Assembly (NCBI GenBank): GCA_949358305.1
Contig: CASHSZ010000067.1
Location: 20,001-84,000, forward strand
DNA: 64,000 bases
Direction of reading: 5' to 3'
Source of the DNA: Strigamia acuminata
Lineage: Eukaryota > Arthropoda > Chilopoda > Geophilomorpha > Linotaeniidae
A model generated the notes under the pieces. It was given only the letters and a program-made list of their open reading frames with translations, was not told where the DNA came from and made no database searches. A program made the position numbers and the translations under genes. Of this stretch, positions 1-10,718 are shown in pieces. Each line of letters begins with the position of its first letter. The first letter of the stretch is position 1.

Positions 1-63
1 ACGAACGTACGAAAGAGAAAATTCGCCGATCGGACCGAACCGAACCGAACCGAACCAAACCAA

Positions 64-435
64 TCAATTAATCCCGGTCGCGCGTCGGCGGCCGAGAAAC
101 GGGAGGACGCGTGTCGATCGGTCGAGTTGGTTTCGGTCCGACCCGACCCGATCCGATTGACGATCTCGCTTACCTTTCTCGGCAGGAGCGACGAAAGGGG
201 AGACGAAGAAGCCAGTAGGTCGATCAACGAGTGGGGATGAGAGGGATACGGACGAGCGTGACGCGAGCGCGACATCCGGTGGCGAAAATTGGAAAATGCG
301 GCCGCTGAGAATGGGCGAGTGGGTTCTCAGACGCCCTCCCGACACATCGCGGATAAGGTGATGCGAAGGGTTTTCTTTCTTTTTTTTTTTTTTTTTTTTT
401 TTTCTTTTTTTTTTCCTTTCACCCGACCGCCACAC
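64..435 (-). other. Possible partial exon at window edge
   Basis: A minus-strand reading frame is open from about 435 leftwards and contains a good splice donor (GAAAG/GTAAGC) at 174/173. No matching acceptor or start could be found, because the upstream side is a poly-A/G run on this strand. The plus strand also has an open frame from 289 into a poly-T stretch. I recognise no domain. It may be the edge of a gene that continues outside the window, or chance coding potential in GC-rich DNA. Confidence 0.15.
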
Positions 436-580
436 GAGACGGTGGCGACGATGATCGACGGGGGGGGGGGGGGAGAAAAATTGAATAAAATTGAAAATTA
501 AAAAATAAAAAATAAAACAAAATAAAACAAAATAAATAAAAATAAAAATAAAAATAAAAACAAAAGGAGAACCGAATCTT
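364..580. repeat. Poly-T run, G run and AAAATA-type simple repeats
   Basis: A long T tract (about 375-415) is followed by a short unique piece, a 13-base G run near 460 and then AAAAT/AAATA repeats to about 565. The A-rich end abuts the first SINE copy and may be that SINE's simple-repeat tail. No gene is seen here. Confidence 0.7.
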
Positions 581-905
581 TCGACTCTCCCCCACCCCCT
601 CGCAACCCCGCGGGAAAGTGTTCATCATCACCATCTCGAAATAATAAGGGACCAAACTGGAACGGCACAATATTTGGCAATATCAACTGAAATGCTGTGG
701 AATGCGTGTTTGACAATACAGCTTTGTCGGAAATGAAAAGTCGGCGGGAGCGGGACTCGAACTCTCGGTCACCAACTCCGTGCGGCAGGTCACCCTGCCC
801 GCTCGGCCACCCGGGCCCGAAGATAAACCGTCCTCGTGGCCGTCTAGAATTTCGTCGCTTCGAATTTCTTCCTTTTCTGTTTTAACCCAACTCGACTCGG
901 CAGCC
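569..905 (-). repeat. tRNA-derived SINE, copy 1
   Basis: Read on the minus strand, 820-741 holds a tRNA-like head. An A-box-like TGGCCGAGCGG is followed about 40 nt later by a B-box-like GTTCGAGTCC, and the ends TCGG/CCGA can pair as a short acceptor stem. A body and a C/G-rich block (Ser/Leu-type long arm origin is likely) lead into an A/T simple-repeat tail at the left end. Five more copies share the same order and orientation in the first 8 kb. This copy and copy 2 differ from copies 3-6 in the 3' block. It is not a functional tRNA gene, since no proper 7-base anticodon loop is present. Confidence 0.75.
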
Positions 906-1029
906 CCGTTCGAATCTCGGGGAGGAAAAAACAAAAAAAAAAAAGAAAAGAGAAAAAAAGAAAAGAAGAGAAGAGAAGAGAAAAAGAATAGAAATAAAAA
1001 CAAAAATATGAACGAAAAAAATAAAAACA

Positions 1030-1320
1030 AAAGGAGAGCCGAATCTTCCGACTTCCCCCCACCCTCTCGCAACCTCGCGAGAGAGTGTGCCTCACTATCT
1101 GAAGAGAAAGAATGGCGCACAACCGTGCAATAGACTCGACAATGTTAAGATAGATATGAGTGTTTCTGTGATACAGTTTTTGCCAGAAATGAAAAATCGG
1201 CGGGAAGCGGGACTCGAACCCTCGGTCACCAGCTCCGTGCGGCAGGTCACCCTGCCCGCTCGGCCACTCGGGGCCGATGATAAAGCGCCGCCAATTTCAA
1301 CGACAACGTTCGCCGTCGTT
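1030..1320 (-). repeat. tRNA-derived SINE, copy 2
   Basis: The tRNA-like head lies at 1276-1198 on the minus strand, with the same A-box and B-box motifs as copy 1. The C-rich body block at about 1036-1085 matches copy 1 more closely than the copies near 7 kb. An AAAAC/AAAG-rich tail lies to its left. Confidence 0.75.
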
Positions 1321-1375
1321 ACCATTCATTCTCGCCGTTGTTAATCGTCGTTAATTAGTTACCGGTTATTAATTA

Positions 1376-1500
1376 TTTTTTGTTTAATAATAATAATAAT
1401 AATTATTATTATTATTATTATTACTATTATTTATTTGTTTGTTTGTTTGTTTGTTTGTTTGTTTGTTCATTTTTTTTTTTTTTTTTTCGTGTCGTCAGCT
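1376..1500. repeat. (ATT)n, (GTTT)n and poly-T microsatellites
   Basis: Consecutive simple repeats: an AAT/ATT tract from about 1387, a TTTG/GTTT tract of about seven units to 1465, then a T run to about 1488. No gene is seen. Confidence 0.85.
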
Positions 1501-1602
1501 GACTGGCTGGCTGACGGACTGACAGGCGGGCAGACAGACAGTCGCATTCCGACCACGCCATAGGTTTTTTTTTTCTCCGACGCCATTTTTTCTTTTTTAC
1601 GG

Positions 1603-2505
1603 ATGGAGCCGAATAACCGCGGGCAGGCCGCGAGGCTGAGGCGGCCACCCATTCCAGTCGTCGCGGTGAGCGCGTCTACTTTCCTCGGCGCGTCACATCG
1701 CCCCTCTTAACGTTTTTTGTTTTTCAGGTCGACACTGACACCGACGCTGACGCTGGCGACGACGACGACGACGACGACGGGACCGACGCCACCATATCGT
1801 GCGACGTCGAACGAGGAGCCAGGCCCGAAGTTGAGGTGAGTAGTTAATTATTCTCGCGTTGACTCGCGTTATCCGGCGCAACATTATATTCGCGTTTCGT
1901 TCGTTCTCTCTAGATCGAGACGACCGGGGTCGAACCGCTTTTCGAAGGGAACGAGGAGAGTGAGGGAGGGGAAGAGCCGCCATCGACCGCGCGGCTCCTG
2001 TGGGCGCTGGGGAGCCAACTGCGAGAGGAGCAGCGAAGACTGCGCCGAGCCACGGACGACGAGTTGGAGAGGTTGGGACGAGAGATGCGGGGGCAGCTGG
2101 AGGCGAAGAAGAAGGAAATCGATGACCGGTTGAAGCTGCAAGAGCTGTCCCACCAGCGCCGAGTCCGTCGGCGTCTCGAGCAGTTGGACCGAGAGAACGC
2201 GGTCTATCGGGAGGCGTGGCGTCGACGGGAGCGAGAGCGGCAGCGGGAGCGACGGGGGCGGGAGCAGCGGGAGCAGGAGCGGCGGGAGCAGGAGCGGCTG
2301 GAGCAGGAGCGACGGGAGCGGTTGGGACGGGGGCGGCTGAAGCAGAAGCGACGGGAGTTAGAGCCGCCGCACCTACAGTGGCAGCGGCAACAGGAACGGG
2401 AGCGGATGCGGCGGGAGCAGGAGCGAGAGCAGCAGTGGCAGCAGTGGCAGCAGGGGTGGCGACGGCAGCGGGAGCAGCGGCGCCCAATCGAGCCGGAGTC
2501 GGAGT

Positions 2506-2601
<96 letters not shown>

Positions 2602-3171
2602 GGGAGCGGGAGCGGGAGCGGGAGCGGGAGCTGGAGCTGGAGCAGCTGCGGATGCAGATGTTGTGTCCACCCGGACACGAACGGATGTGGCAGCGCCACT
2701 TAAAATACAACGCGGCGCAGCTGAAACGAATGTCGACGTCGCTGGGGGAACGGAACGCGGAGGTGAAGGACCTGAAAAAAAAAATTCAAAGGCTGGAGAA
2801 GCGCTTGAAACGCGAACAGGAGGCCCAACGGAGGACGGAGCAGTTTCCGCGAACGGTGACGCTGCTCACCGCCAAAATCGTAAGTGGAGCCAAACTCGGT
2901 CCAAATTCGACCCGATCGTTTGTTTTTATTTTTTATTTTTTTTTTTATTTTTTATTTTTTTCAGGGGTCGCGTCCCCAGTTAAGTCGTTCGCCGACCCGA
3001 GAGGAGCCCGACGACCAACCGCCAGCCGGCGTTGTCGTCGCCGCCACCGCCGAAGGGCCGACCGAAACCCGAGAACGGCCCGGGTCGAACGAGGCGACCG
3101 ACGCAGCCACGACGAGTGAGCGCCGCGAGCATCGGGCCACCGTTCCGGCGCGTTCCAACGCGGCCGACTGA
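1603..3171 (+). CDS. Charged coiled-coil protein, 4 exons (unrecognised)
   Basis: Model: exons 1603-1665, 1728-1835, 1914-2879 and 2965-3171 give 447 residues. All three introns (62, 78 and 85 nt) have GT-AG ends and phase 0, and the last has a T-rich 3' end. In order, the protein has a short basic N-terminus, an Asp-rich run (about residues 23-39), a long Arg/Glu/Gln-rich helical segment (about 90-250), a Glu-Pro repeat (about 252-286), an Arg-Glu repeat, a predicted coiled coil around residues 300-365, and a disordered tail. No enzyme motif is visible and I do not recognise the family. The composition suggests a nuclear or scaffold protein, which is inference. The ATG at 1603 is the first in-frame start that feeds a good donor. 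AATAAATAATAAA at about 3320 could serve as the polyadenylation signal. The gene is convergent with the piggyBac gene to its right. The Glu-Pro and Arg-Glu blocks are microsatellite-like, so their length is probably variable. Confidence 0.7.
2490..2632 (+). repeat. Coding 6-bp minisatellite (Glu-Pro then Arg-Glu)
   Basis: About seventeen tandem GAGCCG-type hexamers followed by CGGGAG-type hexamers lie inside exon 3 of the charged coiled-coil gene. They keep the frame and encode alternating Glu-Pro and then Arg-Glu. Array length is likely polymorphic. Confidence 0.9.
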
Positions 3172-3499
3172 TTGATTGGTTGGCCGATCGAGCTAATTAA
3201 TTCACACGTTTTCGTTTCACTTGTCTGTTTTTGTTCGTTTTTATTGATTTGTTCGTTTGTTTTCTTTTTTTTCTTTTTCTTTGTCGGCATCGACAATACG
3301 TCGTCATTGTTGCCTTTGTTAATAAATAATAAAATTAACTTACAAAAAAAATGGAATAAATGAATAAATAAATAAATAAGCAAAACAAACAAAACTACTC
3401 CGCCGCGTTCTGGCAAATGGAGGAATGAAATAAAACAAAATTAACCGGCCGGTTGGCCGCCCGAGCGTCGGCGCGCGCTCGGTCGTGGAAACGTCGCGG

Positions 3500-4207
3500 T
3501 CACTTGTCCGCGCCGGCCACGTGGATCTGAAAACAATCGCGACCGTGTTTCGGCCGGCACAGGTTGATTTCGCAGGGGACGCACCACCAACTGCTCTCGT
3601 GCCGTTCCTTGCGGCGCACGTAACACACCTTGCACCGCTTGCTCTTGGACGTGTGTTCGAGCCGGTGGACGACGGGTCCGCCGGGCGCGGGGGCCGCGCC
3701 CGGCACGGCCCCCTCCCGTCGAGACACGAGTTGGGTGGCGAGCGCTCTCCTGAACTGCAGCTGCGATCGGCCGCCTCGCGCGCCCGAGGTCGCCTCGAGC
3801 ATATTGATTCGGGCGTTGACGCACACTGGAAGAAGAGAAGAGAAGAGAAGCGAGAATTAATTAGCGACGGATTAATCGGTGGCAAACGGCGCCCCGCTCA
3901 CCTTGGTTCAGCTTGTGGAAGAAGAAGTACCGGTGCCAGTACGGGGAACGGCGCCCGATGCGGAACGAGGAGACCAGCCTGTTCAGCACGTCCACCCAGT
4001 GGAAATTGCGCGTGTACGAAAGCGCGGGCGCCGGGCAACGGACGTCCACCCTGTTGCCGCCGATGCGACGGGAGACGTGCCCGGGCGCCGCCAACGGGTC
4101 GACGTTCGTGCTGAGCAGACTCACGGTCGTCGTGTCCCTCCACCAGGTAAGCAACAGTCGGCCACTCTGACGATGCAGGAAATCGCCTATGAATAAAAAA
4201 GAAGTGA

Positions 4208-4240
<33 letters not shown>

Positions 4241-4735
4241 GCCGACGATGCGAAGAGCGAGCGGGCGGTTTACCTCTCGCGTTGGCTCGGTACCGCTTGG
4301 GGTCCGGGAGGTCGGGCGGCATTTGGGCCGCGTTGGACCGCAGCGTCCCGACGGCCATTGTGTTGTGGCGGGCAAAGAGGTGCTCGAACAGCACGGCGGA
4401 CGTGAATCGATTGTCGCACGCAATCGTGTGCCCTTTGCCGAGGTAGTGCCTGGCGACGTAGACGACGATGCGTCCGATGATGCTGCCCGGGTACCTGGAA
4501 ACGAAAAAAAGAGAAAAGAAAAAGAAGGAATTGTGAGAACGAAGGAGAGAAACAGCGACGACGAAGTGACTCACTCTGGCTCCGGCTCCTCGTCCGGGTC
4601 GAAGAACATTTTGGCGCGTTTGCCGATGTGCGCCTCGTCGTTCAGCACGTAGGCGGTGCCCGCGTCGCATAGTGTGAACAACTCGAAGCCCCATTTGATG
4701 GGCTTGGCCGGTTGACGGACCTGGGAAGAACGTTA

Positions 4736-4767
<32 letters not shown>

Positions 4768-5847
4768 ACGAACGTTAGAGAAAAACGAGATCGGAGGGCG
4801 ACCCCCGCACGCACCTTCATCTCCGATCGACCCCGGTAGGCGATCATCGATTCGTCGACGCAGAGAGTTTGGCTGGGCTCGCGGCACGCGCGAAAGCGCT
4901 TGTTCACCAGATCGGCGAACAAACGGACTTTCGTCGTGCCGTCGTCTCGTTCGCGTTCCTTCAAGAACGCCGCCCTCTCTCCCGTCGTGCTGCCGCCGTC
5001 GGAGCCGGCCGCCGACCCGCCAACGCGCAGCCGCTGGTACGACGGCTGCGTGCTGTAGTGGAGATAACGCGAAACCTCTTCGAACCGTTGGCGCGTCATC
5101 GCTCGTCGGACGGCCGGCGCGCCGAGATCGCCGGGCCTGTCGCCCTGCCAGTAGTGGCGCAGTTCGGGCTGTCGGTTGTAACCGGTGAGCACGAGAATGC
5201 CCAGGTACGCGTACAGCTCGTCCAGCGCCAGGGGTCGAACCGGCCCACGTGCCCTCTGCCGAGGAAGAGGAGGAGGAGGAGGAGGAGGAGGAGGAGGAGG
5301 AGGAGGAAGGGGAGGAAGGGCTAATTGTCGTCGAGCGGCCGCGTCGGCCGCCCCCCGGTCGCCCGCGGTGAGGCGCACCCTCAGGTCCGCGCACCGCGCC
5401 CCGGGTCGGGTGCCGCTGCCACCGGCAACGGCCACGACGCTCCCACCGGCAGCAGTCGTCGTCGTCGTCGCCGCCGTCGTTCGTCTGGACTTTGGACCTC
5501 GTGGCCGTGGCCGCGACGCGGCGAGCACCTAGAACGAAAACGAAAACGAAAACGAGCGTGAGAGTGAGTGTCGCGGATCGTCACCGTTGTTTTTTTCTCG
5601 GCACCTGCGCTCGCGCCATTTCCTCCTCTCTCGCCTCTCTCCGGATGGCTCGATTCGTCGCGGTCACGATGAAACGGGCCGCCTCGCCGAACAGCTCCTC
5701 GAAGTAATCGAACTCCGAGCTGCTCGGCACGCAGCGACCGCAGTAGCCGGGCGTCCCGCCGGCGAAACCGACGTCCTGCCGGTACGACGTCGTCGCGGCG
5801 ACCCACACGCGCGCGCCCGCGTCCGTTTTGGGGAAACCGTCCGTCAT
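3500..5847 (-). CDS. piggyBac-type transposase, 6 exons, apparently intact
   Basis: Model on the minus strand: exons 5847-5605, 5528-4815, 4720-4575, 4494-4274, 4186-3902 and 3825-3500 give 644 residues. All five introns (76-94 nt) have GT-AG ends and the phases close exactly. The order of motifs is that of DDE_Tnp_1_7. FDYFEELFGE and TATNRA (about 46-67) come first. LGILVLTGYNRQPELRHYW follows. The catalytic Asp blocks are DESMIAYRGR (D306), ACDNRFTS (D395) and HWVDVLNRL (D507). A C-terminal cysteine-rich zinc-binding domain reads CKVC...WWCVPC...LC...CF. Family knowledge: these three Asp residues catalyse cut-and-paste transposition at TTAA, and the cysteine domain binds terminal repeats. 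Low-complexity insertions (a Pro run near 170 and Ser/Arg-rich parts) separate the conserved blocks. No TTAA-flanked CCC/GGG terminal repeats were found nearby. Five introns plus an intact triad suggest either an old resident gene or a domesticated transposase. Which of these holds cannot be settled from the sequence. Confidence 0.85.
5232..5320 (-). repeat. GGA/CCT triplet tract inside piggyBac exon 2
   Basis: An uninterrupted (GGA)n stretch near 5265-5315 encodes the poly-Pro run of the transposase. It stays in frame and is absent from typical family members, so it is probably a slippage expansion. Confidence 0.8.
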
Positions 5848-5879
5848 GGCTTAAACGAACGAACGAACGAACGGACGAA

Positions 5880-6300
5880 ACGGTCGTTTAGCCAACCAAT
5901 CAATTAATCAATTAATTGATTAATAAAAAATTAATAAACAAACACGAACCGGGAAAGTTGGTCGGTCGGCTCGTCTTTCTTTATTGGTTTATTTCTCGTT
6001 TCTCGTTTCTTTTTCTTTCTTTTTCGACGATGGTGCGTGCGGATTGAATGACGCCGTCGAGCGGGGTCAAAGGTAGGGATGGGTGTTGTTTTGCTGCGGC
6101 GCAAACTCCGTAGAGCGGCACCTGACGACGCGGACTGGATTTATAAAAACAAAACGAACCAAATAAATGAATGAATGAACGAATGAATGAATAAAAAGAG
6201 AGAAGAATGGAAAGAAATAAGTAAAAAAAAAAAAAATAAAATAAAAAAGTGGAATGAAATAAAATAAAAGAACGAGAGGAGGGAGGTCGAATAAAATAAA
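5880..6300. other. Upstream region of piggyBac gene; simple repeats
   Basis: The region holds AATCAATTAAT-type short repeats (5890-5930), pyrimidine runs and AAAT repeats. No coding potential, TATA box or terminal repeat can be supported. AATCAATTAAT also appears near 62 and upstream of the zinc-finger gene (about 12,064). Confidence 0.4.
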
Positions 6301-6302
6301 GA

Positions 6303-6580
6303 AGGGCCGATACCTTCGACCCCCCCTCCCGCGGGTCTTGCGGGAGGGTAGTATTCTACATCACATCAATCATTCGTAAGTTTCAAATCATGGAAGAAAG
6401 AAAGAAAGAATCGTTTGTATCATCGGTGAAACGAAAAGTCGGCGGGAGCGGGACTCGAACCTTCGGTCCACGTCTCCGTGCGGCAGGTAGCTCTGCCCGC
6501 TCGGCCACCCGGGCCCGAAGATAAAACGCCCTCGTAGTCGCCTAGAATCGTGTCGGTTCCAATTTACTTCACTTTGGTCG
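6303..6580 (-). repeat. tRNA-derived SINE, copy 3
   Basis: The tRNA-like head is at 6518-6439 on the minus strand, with A-box and B-box motifs. The 3' block at 6303-6350 (GAAGGGCCGATACC on the plus strand) is shared nearly verbatim by copies 4-6. The tail is an AAAAT repeat to the left. Confidence 0.8.
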
Positions 6581-6723
6581 AATGAACGGAAGAAAGACAG
6601 ACACGAACGAATAAACGAATAAATAAATAGATAGATAAATAGATAGGTAGATGGGTAAATGGACACGTGGAAATTAAATAAAAAAAAAAAAATAAAAATA
6701 TAAATAAATTGAATAAAAATAAA

Positions 6724-7020
6724 GAAGGGCCGATACCTTCGACCCCCCCTCCCGCGGGTCTTGCGGGAGAGTATTGCCCATGAGAATGTATTAATAAACC
6801 ACTAGTACGATAACGAGTAATTACGAAGAAAGAAAGAGATGCTACCGAATAATTTCGGAGAAACGGAAAGTCGGGAGAGCGGGACTCGAACTCTCGGTCA
6901 CCAGCTCCGTGCGGTAGGTCACTCTACTCGCTCGGCCACCCGGGGCCGAAGATAAAGCGTCCTCGTGGTCGTCTAGAATTTCGTCGCTTCCGATTCGAGT
7001 ATTCGTTTCATTTTGGCCGA
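6724..7020 (-). repeat. tRNA-derived SINE, copy 4
   Basis: The tRNA-like head is at 6948-6870. A few substitutions in the A-box arm set it apart from its neighbours. The 5' leader is conserved (CTAGACGACCACGAGGACGC on the minus strand), and the simple-repeat tail lies at the left. Confidence 0.8.
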
Positions 7021-7191
7021 ACGAACGAGAGGAAAAGAGACGAAAGGAAGAAAAAAGAAAGAAAGAAAGAAATAAATAAATAAATAAATAAATAAATAAA
7101 CAAATAAATAAACAAATAAATAAACAGACGGGTAGATAGGTAGGTGGAAATAAAATTAAAAATAGAATAAAATAAAATGAAATAAAATAAA

Positions 7192-7463
7192 GAAGGGCCG
7201 ATACCTTCGACCCCCCCTCCCGCGAGTCTTGCGGAAGAGTAGTATTTTCAAGAACTTGTCACAGTATAATAAACCAACTAATACAAATCAATCATTCAAT
7301 GTTGTCAACGAAAAGTCGGGGGAGAGCGGGACGCGAACCCTCGGTCACCAGCTCCGTGCGGCAGGTCGCCCTGCCCGCTCGGCCACTCGGGGCCGAAGAT
7401 AAAGCGTTTTCGTGGTCGTCTAGGATTTCGTCGCTTCCGATTCGAATGTTTGTTTCACTTCGG

Positions 7464-7470
<7 letters not shown>
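7192..7470 (-). repeat. tRNA-derived SINE, copy 5
   Basis: The tRNA-like head is at 7396-7315 on the minus strand, with intact A-box-like and B-box-like motifs. The shared 3' block is at 7192-7240. It is flanked by (AAAT)n tracts on both sides. Confidence 0.8.
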
Positions 7471-7494
<24 letters not shown>

Positions 7495-7651
7495 ATAGAT
7501 AAACGAATAAATGGATAGATTGATAGGTAGATGGGTGGATAAAAACAAAAAGAATGAAATAAAATAAAATGAAATCAAATCAAATCAAATCAAATCAAAT
7601 CAAATCAAATAAAATAAAATAAAATAAAATAAAATAAAATAAAATAAAATA

Positions 7652-7945
7652 AAGAAGGGCCGATACCTTCGACCCCCCCTCCCGCGGGTCTTGCGAGAGA
7701 GTAGTATTCATGAGAATTCGTTCATAAAGTAAAGTACTCATTTGTAAGAAATCATAGAAGTAGGATTGTCCAGAAGATCAGTGAAACGAAAAGTCGGCGG
7801 GAGCGGGACGCGAACCTTCGGTCACCAGCTCCGTGCGGCAGGTCGCCCTGCCCGCTCGGCCACCCGGGGCCGAAGATAAAGCGTCTTCGTGGTCGTCTGG
7901 AATTTCGTCGCTTTCGGTTCGAGTGCTCTATTTTACTCTACTCTA
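7652..7945 (-). repeat. tRNA-derived SINE, copy 6
   Basis: The tRNA-like head is at 7873-7794 on the minus strand. Its left end runs into a long AAATC/AAAAT pentamer tract (7565-7652), consistent with a TTTTA-type 3' tail. The right side runs into CTCTA/CTTTA pentamers (7930-8012). Confidence 0.8.
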
Positions 7946-8011
7946 CTCTACTCTACTCTACTTTACTTTACTTTACTTTACTTTACTTTACTTTACTTTA
8001 CTTTACTTTAC

Positions 8012-8241
8012 TTCGGGTTTCTTTCTTTTTTGTTTGTTTCAACCTCGTAGGTTGATTTGAACGTTTTTGAGAAGAAATGAAGAGAGAGAGGCGAGGCGTG
8101 TGGTTTACTCGCTGATTTATTCGAGAGAGCAGATAACACAACAACAAAATGTATATATATACACGTGTATATGTATGTATGTATACATAAACAAATAAAT
8201 AAATGAATGGGTGAACGAATGAATGAACGAATGGAGAAAAA

Positions 8242-8308
<67 letters not shown>

Positions 8309-8526
8309 AAAAAAATAAATAGGTCGCGGACGACGTCGTCGATGTCGCTCGCGCGTTCGGTTGTCAACCTCGCTCGCTCGCTGTCTGCCTGTCCAGCTCG
8401 CGTCATTCTAAGTCGGTCGGTCGGTCGGTCAATCGGTCGGTCGGTCGTTCTAAGTCGGTTGGTCGGTCGTTCGTTCTAAGTCGGTCGGTCGGTCGGTCGT
8501 TCTAAGTCGGTCGGTCGCTCGCTCGC
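8012..8526. repeat. 3' flank of zinc-finger gene; (AAAT)n and (GGTC)n repeats
   Basis: An (AAAT)n tract lies at about 8225-8320 and GGTC/CGGT repeats at about 8405-8525. The latter end right at the stop codon of the gene read from the right. On the minus strand AATAAA occurs near 8115 and many times in the AAAT tract. No gene is seen. Confidence 0.75.
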
Positions 8527-9077
8527 TCACACCGACTCAAAGCTCCGGTCGTCGAGTGCATACGGCGGACGGTCACAGTATTCCAATAGAAACTCCGCGT
8601 GGTCCCGGTCGATATCCTCCGTTGCCGCGATCAACCGGACCATGTACTCCGGGACCAAGACCTTGGGCACTATCGTCGCGAGACGATCCGGCGGCATGCG
8701 GGGAATGCCTTTCGGTGGAAGCAAACTGACCTCCGCTTCGTAGAGACCCTCGATCTTGCGAACCAGCCATCGACTCTGAAACGTGGATGGAAATTTAAAC
8801 GAGCGAACGAACGAACGAGAGAACAATTCGTTAACCCGTACCACCGCCTTGTCTCTGATCAACGCCTCGTGTTGGTCCGTCACCAGGTCTTCTCGCGCGT
8901 CGGTGGTCCTTTTAAACGCGCTCATCCGCCAACTCGCCGACTCGCCTCGGAGGACATTCGCGATGTGCCGGTAGCAAGCGTGCTCTTTGCGGGCCAGGCC
9001 CTCTTTGGTCGTGTAGACGGAGCACCTGCGAGAGAAATTCGGGATTAGTTCGACGAACGAAAAACGATCAACACCAC

Positions 9078-9132
<55 letters not shown>

Positions 9133-9401
9133 TAAACTACCGCAGTTTGGAGCAGAGGGGTTCGTCGCGACAACCGCTGCAGACAAAACCTTCGCTTCGG
9201 CCGAGTCGTTTGGTCCACGGCCGCCCCACGCACTCTTCGTGCACCGAGCATAAACACTCGGAGCATTTGATCCGCGGGTCGGCCACCCCGAGACAGTAGA
9301 TACTGTCGCAACCGGTTGCCTTGGAGCCAGCGGCACCACTCCGATCGTGGCGATACAGGGACGTCTGAAATTTGAAACGAGCGAATTTGTGAACGGATAC
9401 G

Positions 9402-9432
<31 letters not shown>

Positions 9433-10683
9433 AAAACGAGACAATACGGGACGAGATTTTTCGTTTCTTACCTTGAACGGTTGCGAAAACGGCCGCGAAG
9501 AAGATGACCGCGACTGCGACCACGACTGCGACTGCGACTCCTTCGATCGCGACTCCTTCGATCGCGACTCCTTCGACTGCGACCGCGACCGCGACTGCGA
9601 TCGCGACCGCGACCGCGACTGCGACTGCGACCGCGACTGCGACTGCGACCGCGATTGCGACCGCGACCGCGACCGCGACCGCGACCCGGTGCCGCGACTG
9701 TGCCCGGGCGAGGGCTCGTGTTCGGCGTGTTCGAGTTCGAACTCACTTTCTCGCCGACGCTGTATCTCGCGACTCTGTGCGCGGATCATTTGGCCTTCGC
9801 ACTCTACCTTCGCGCGGTTCTTCTTGCGGACTTCGCGGCGAGCGCGTTCCTCATCATCGTCGTCGTCGCGGACGAGCGGGATGCCGGGTACCCGACTACG
9901 CACGAAAGTGAAGCCGCGTACGGTGATGGGATCGCGCGAGAGGTCGACGTCGTATTCTCGGGACTTGCTGGTGGCACCGGCACCGGCACCACGATCGGGG
10001 CGGGCGCCGGTGAAGAGGTCGGCACCACTGTCCTCGGCGCCGTCGTCGTCGCCGCCGCTGCTGCTGCTGCTGTTGCTATTGTCGTCTGCACGTTTAATGG
10101 ATCCGGCGTGTTTAGCGGCAACAACAGTAGATTTGGCGCGTTGCTCGGTGGTGGGTTTGGCACGTTGCTCGGCGGCGGATTTGGCGCGTTGCTCGGCGGC
10201 GGATTTGGCGCGTTGCTCGGCGGCGGATTTGGCGCGTTGCTCGGCGGCGGATTTGGCGCGTTGCTCGGCGGCGGATTTGGCGCGTTGCTCGGCGGCGGAT
10301 TTGGCGCGTTGCTCGGCGGCGGATTTGGCGCGTTGCTCGGCGGCGGATTTGGCTTGTTGTTCGGCGGTGCGAAGAGCAGTTGCAGCAGCGGGGGCAATGC
10401 GAAAGGTACCAGCGAGAGGAGAGGGACGCGGGGAAGGGAAAGAAGCGGGCATGGAAAACAAGCCCCTGACTTTGTCCTTTCCGAAGAGGAGATCCAGCAC
10501 CGGGCGTTGTTGCACCATGTCGATGGCTTCCTGAAAAAGAAAACGAACGAGTCAATTCGATCGATAGATTGATCGAGTCCTCGACGCGAGTCAGTCACGC
10601 ACGTTCGACATCCACTTCGTGTACCCTTCCTTCATCAGGTCCAAGTAGCTTTGTTCTACTGGGATGACTACCTGTGTGTGTGT

Positions 10684-10718
<35 letters not shown>

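Noticed and set aside
741-820. Genuine tRNA-Ser or tRNA-Leu gene
   Set aside because: A and B boxes are present, but the anticodon arm and acceptor stem do not form a proper cloverleaf, and the unit is repeated with a SINE body and tail.
2204-2983. Antisense and other-frame Gly/Ala- or Arg/Ser-rich frames over the coiled-coil gene
   Set aside because: Shadows of the 6-bp coding repeat; only the plus-strand frame has splice sites that close in phase.
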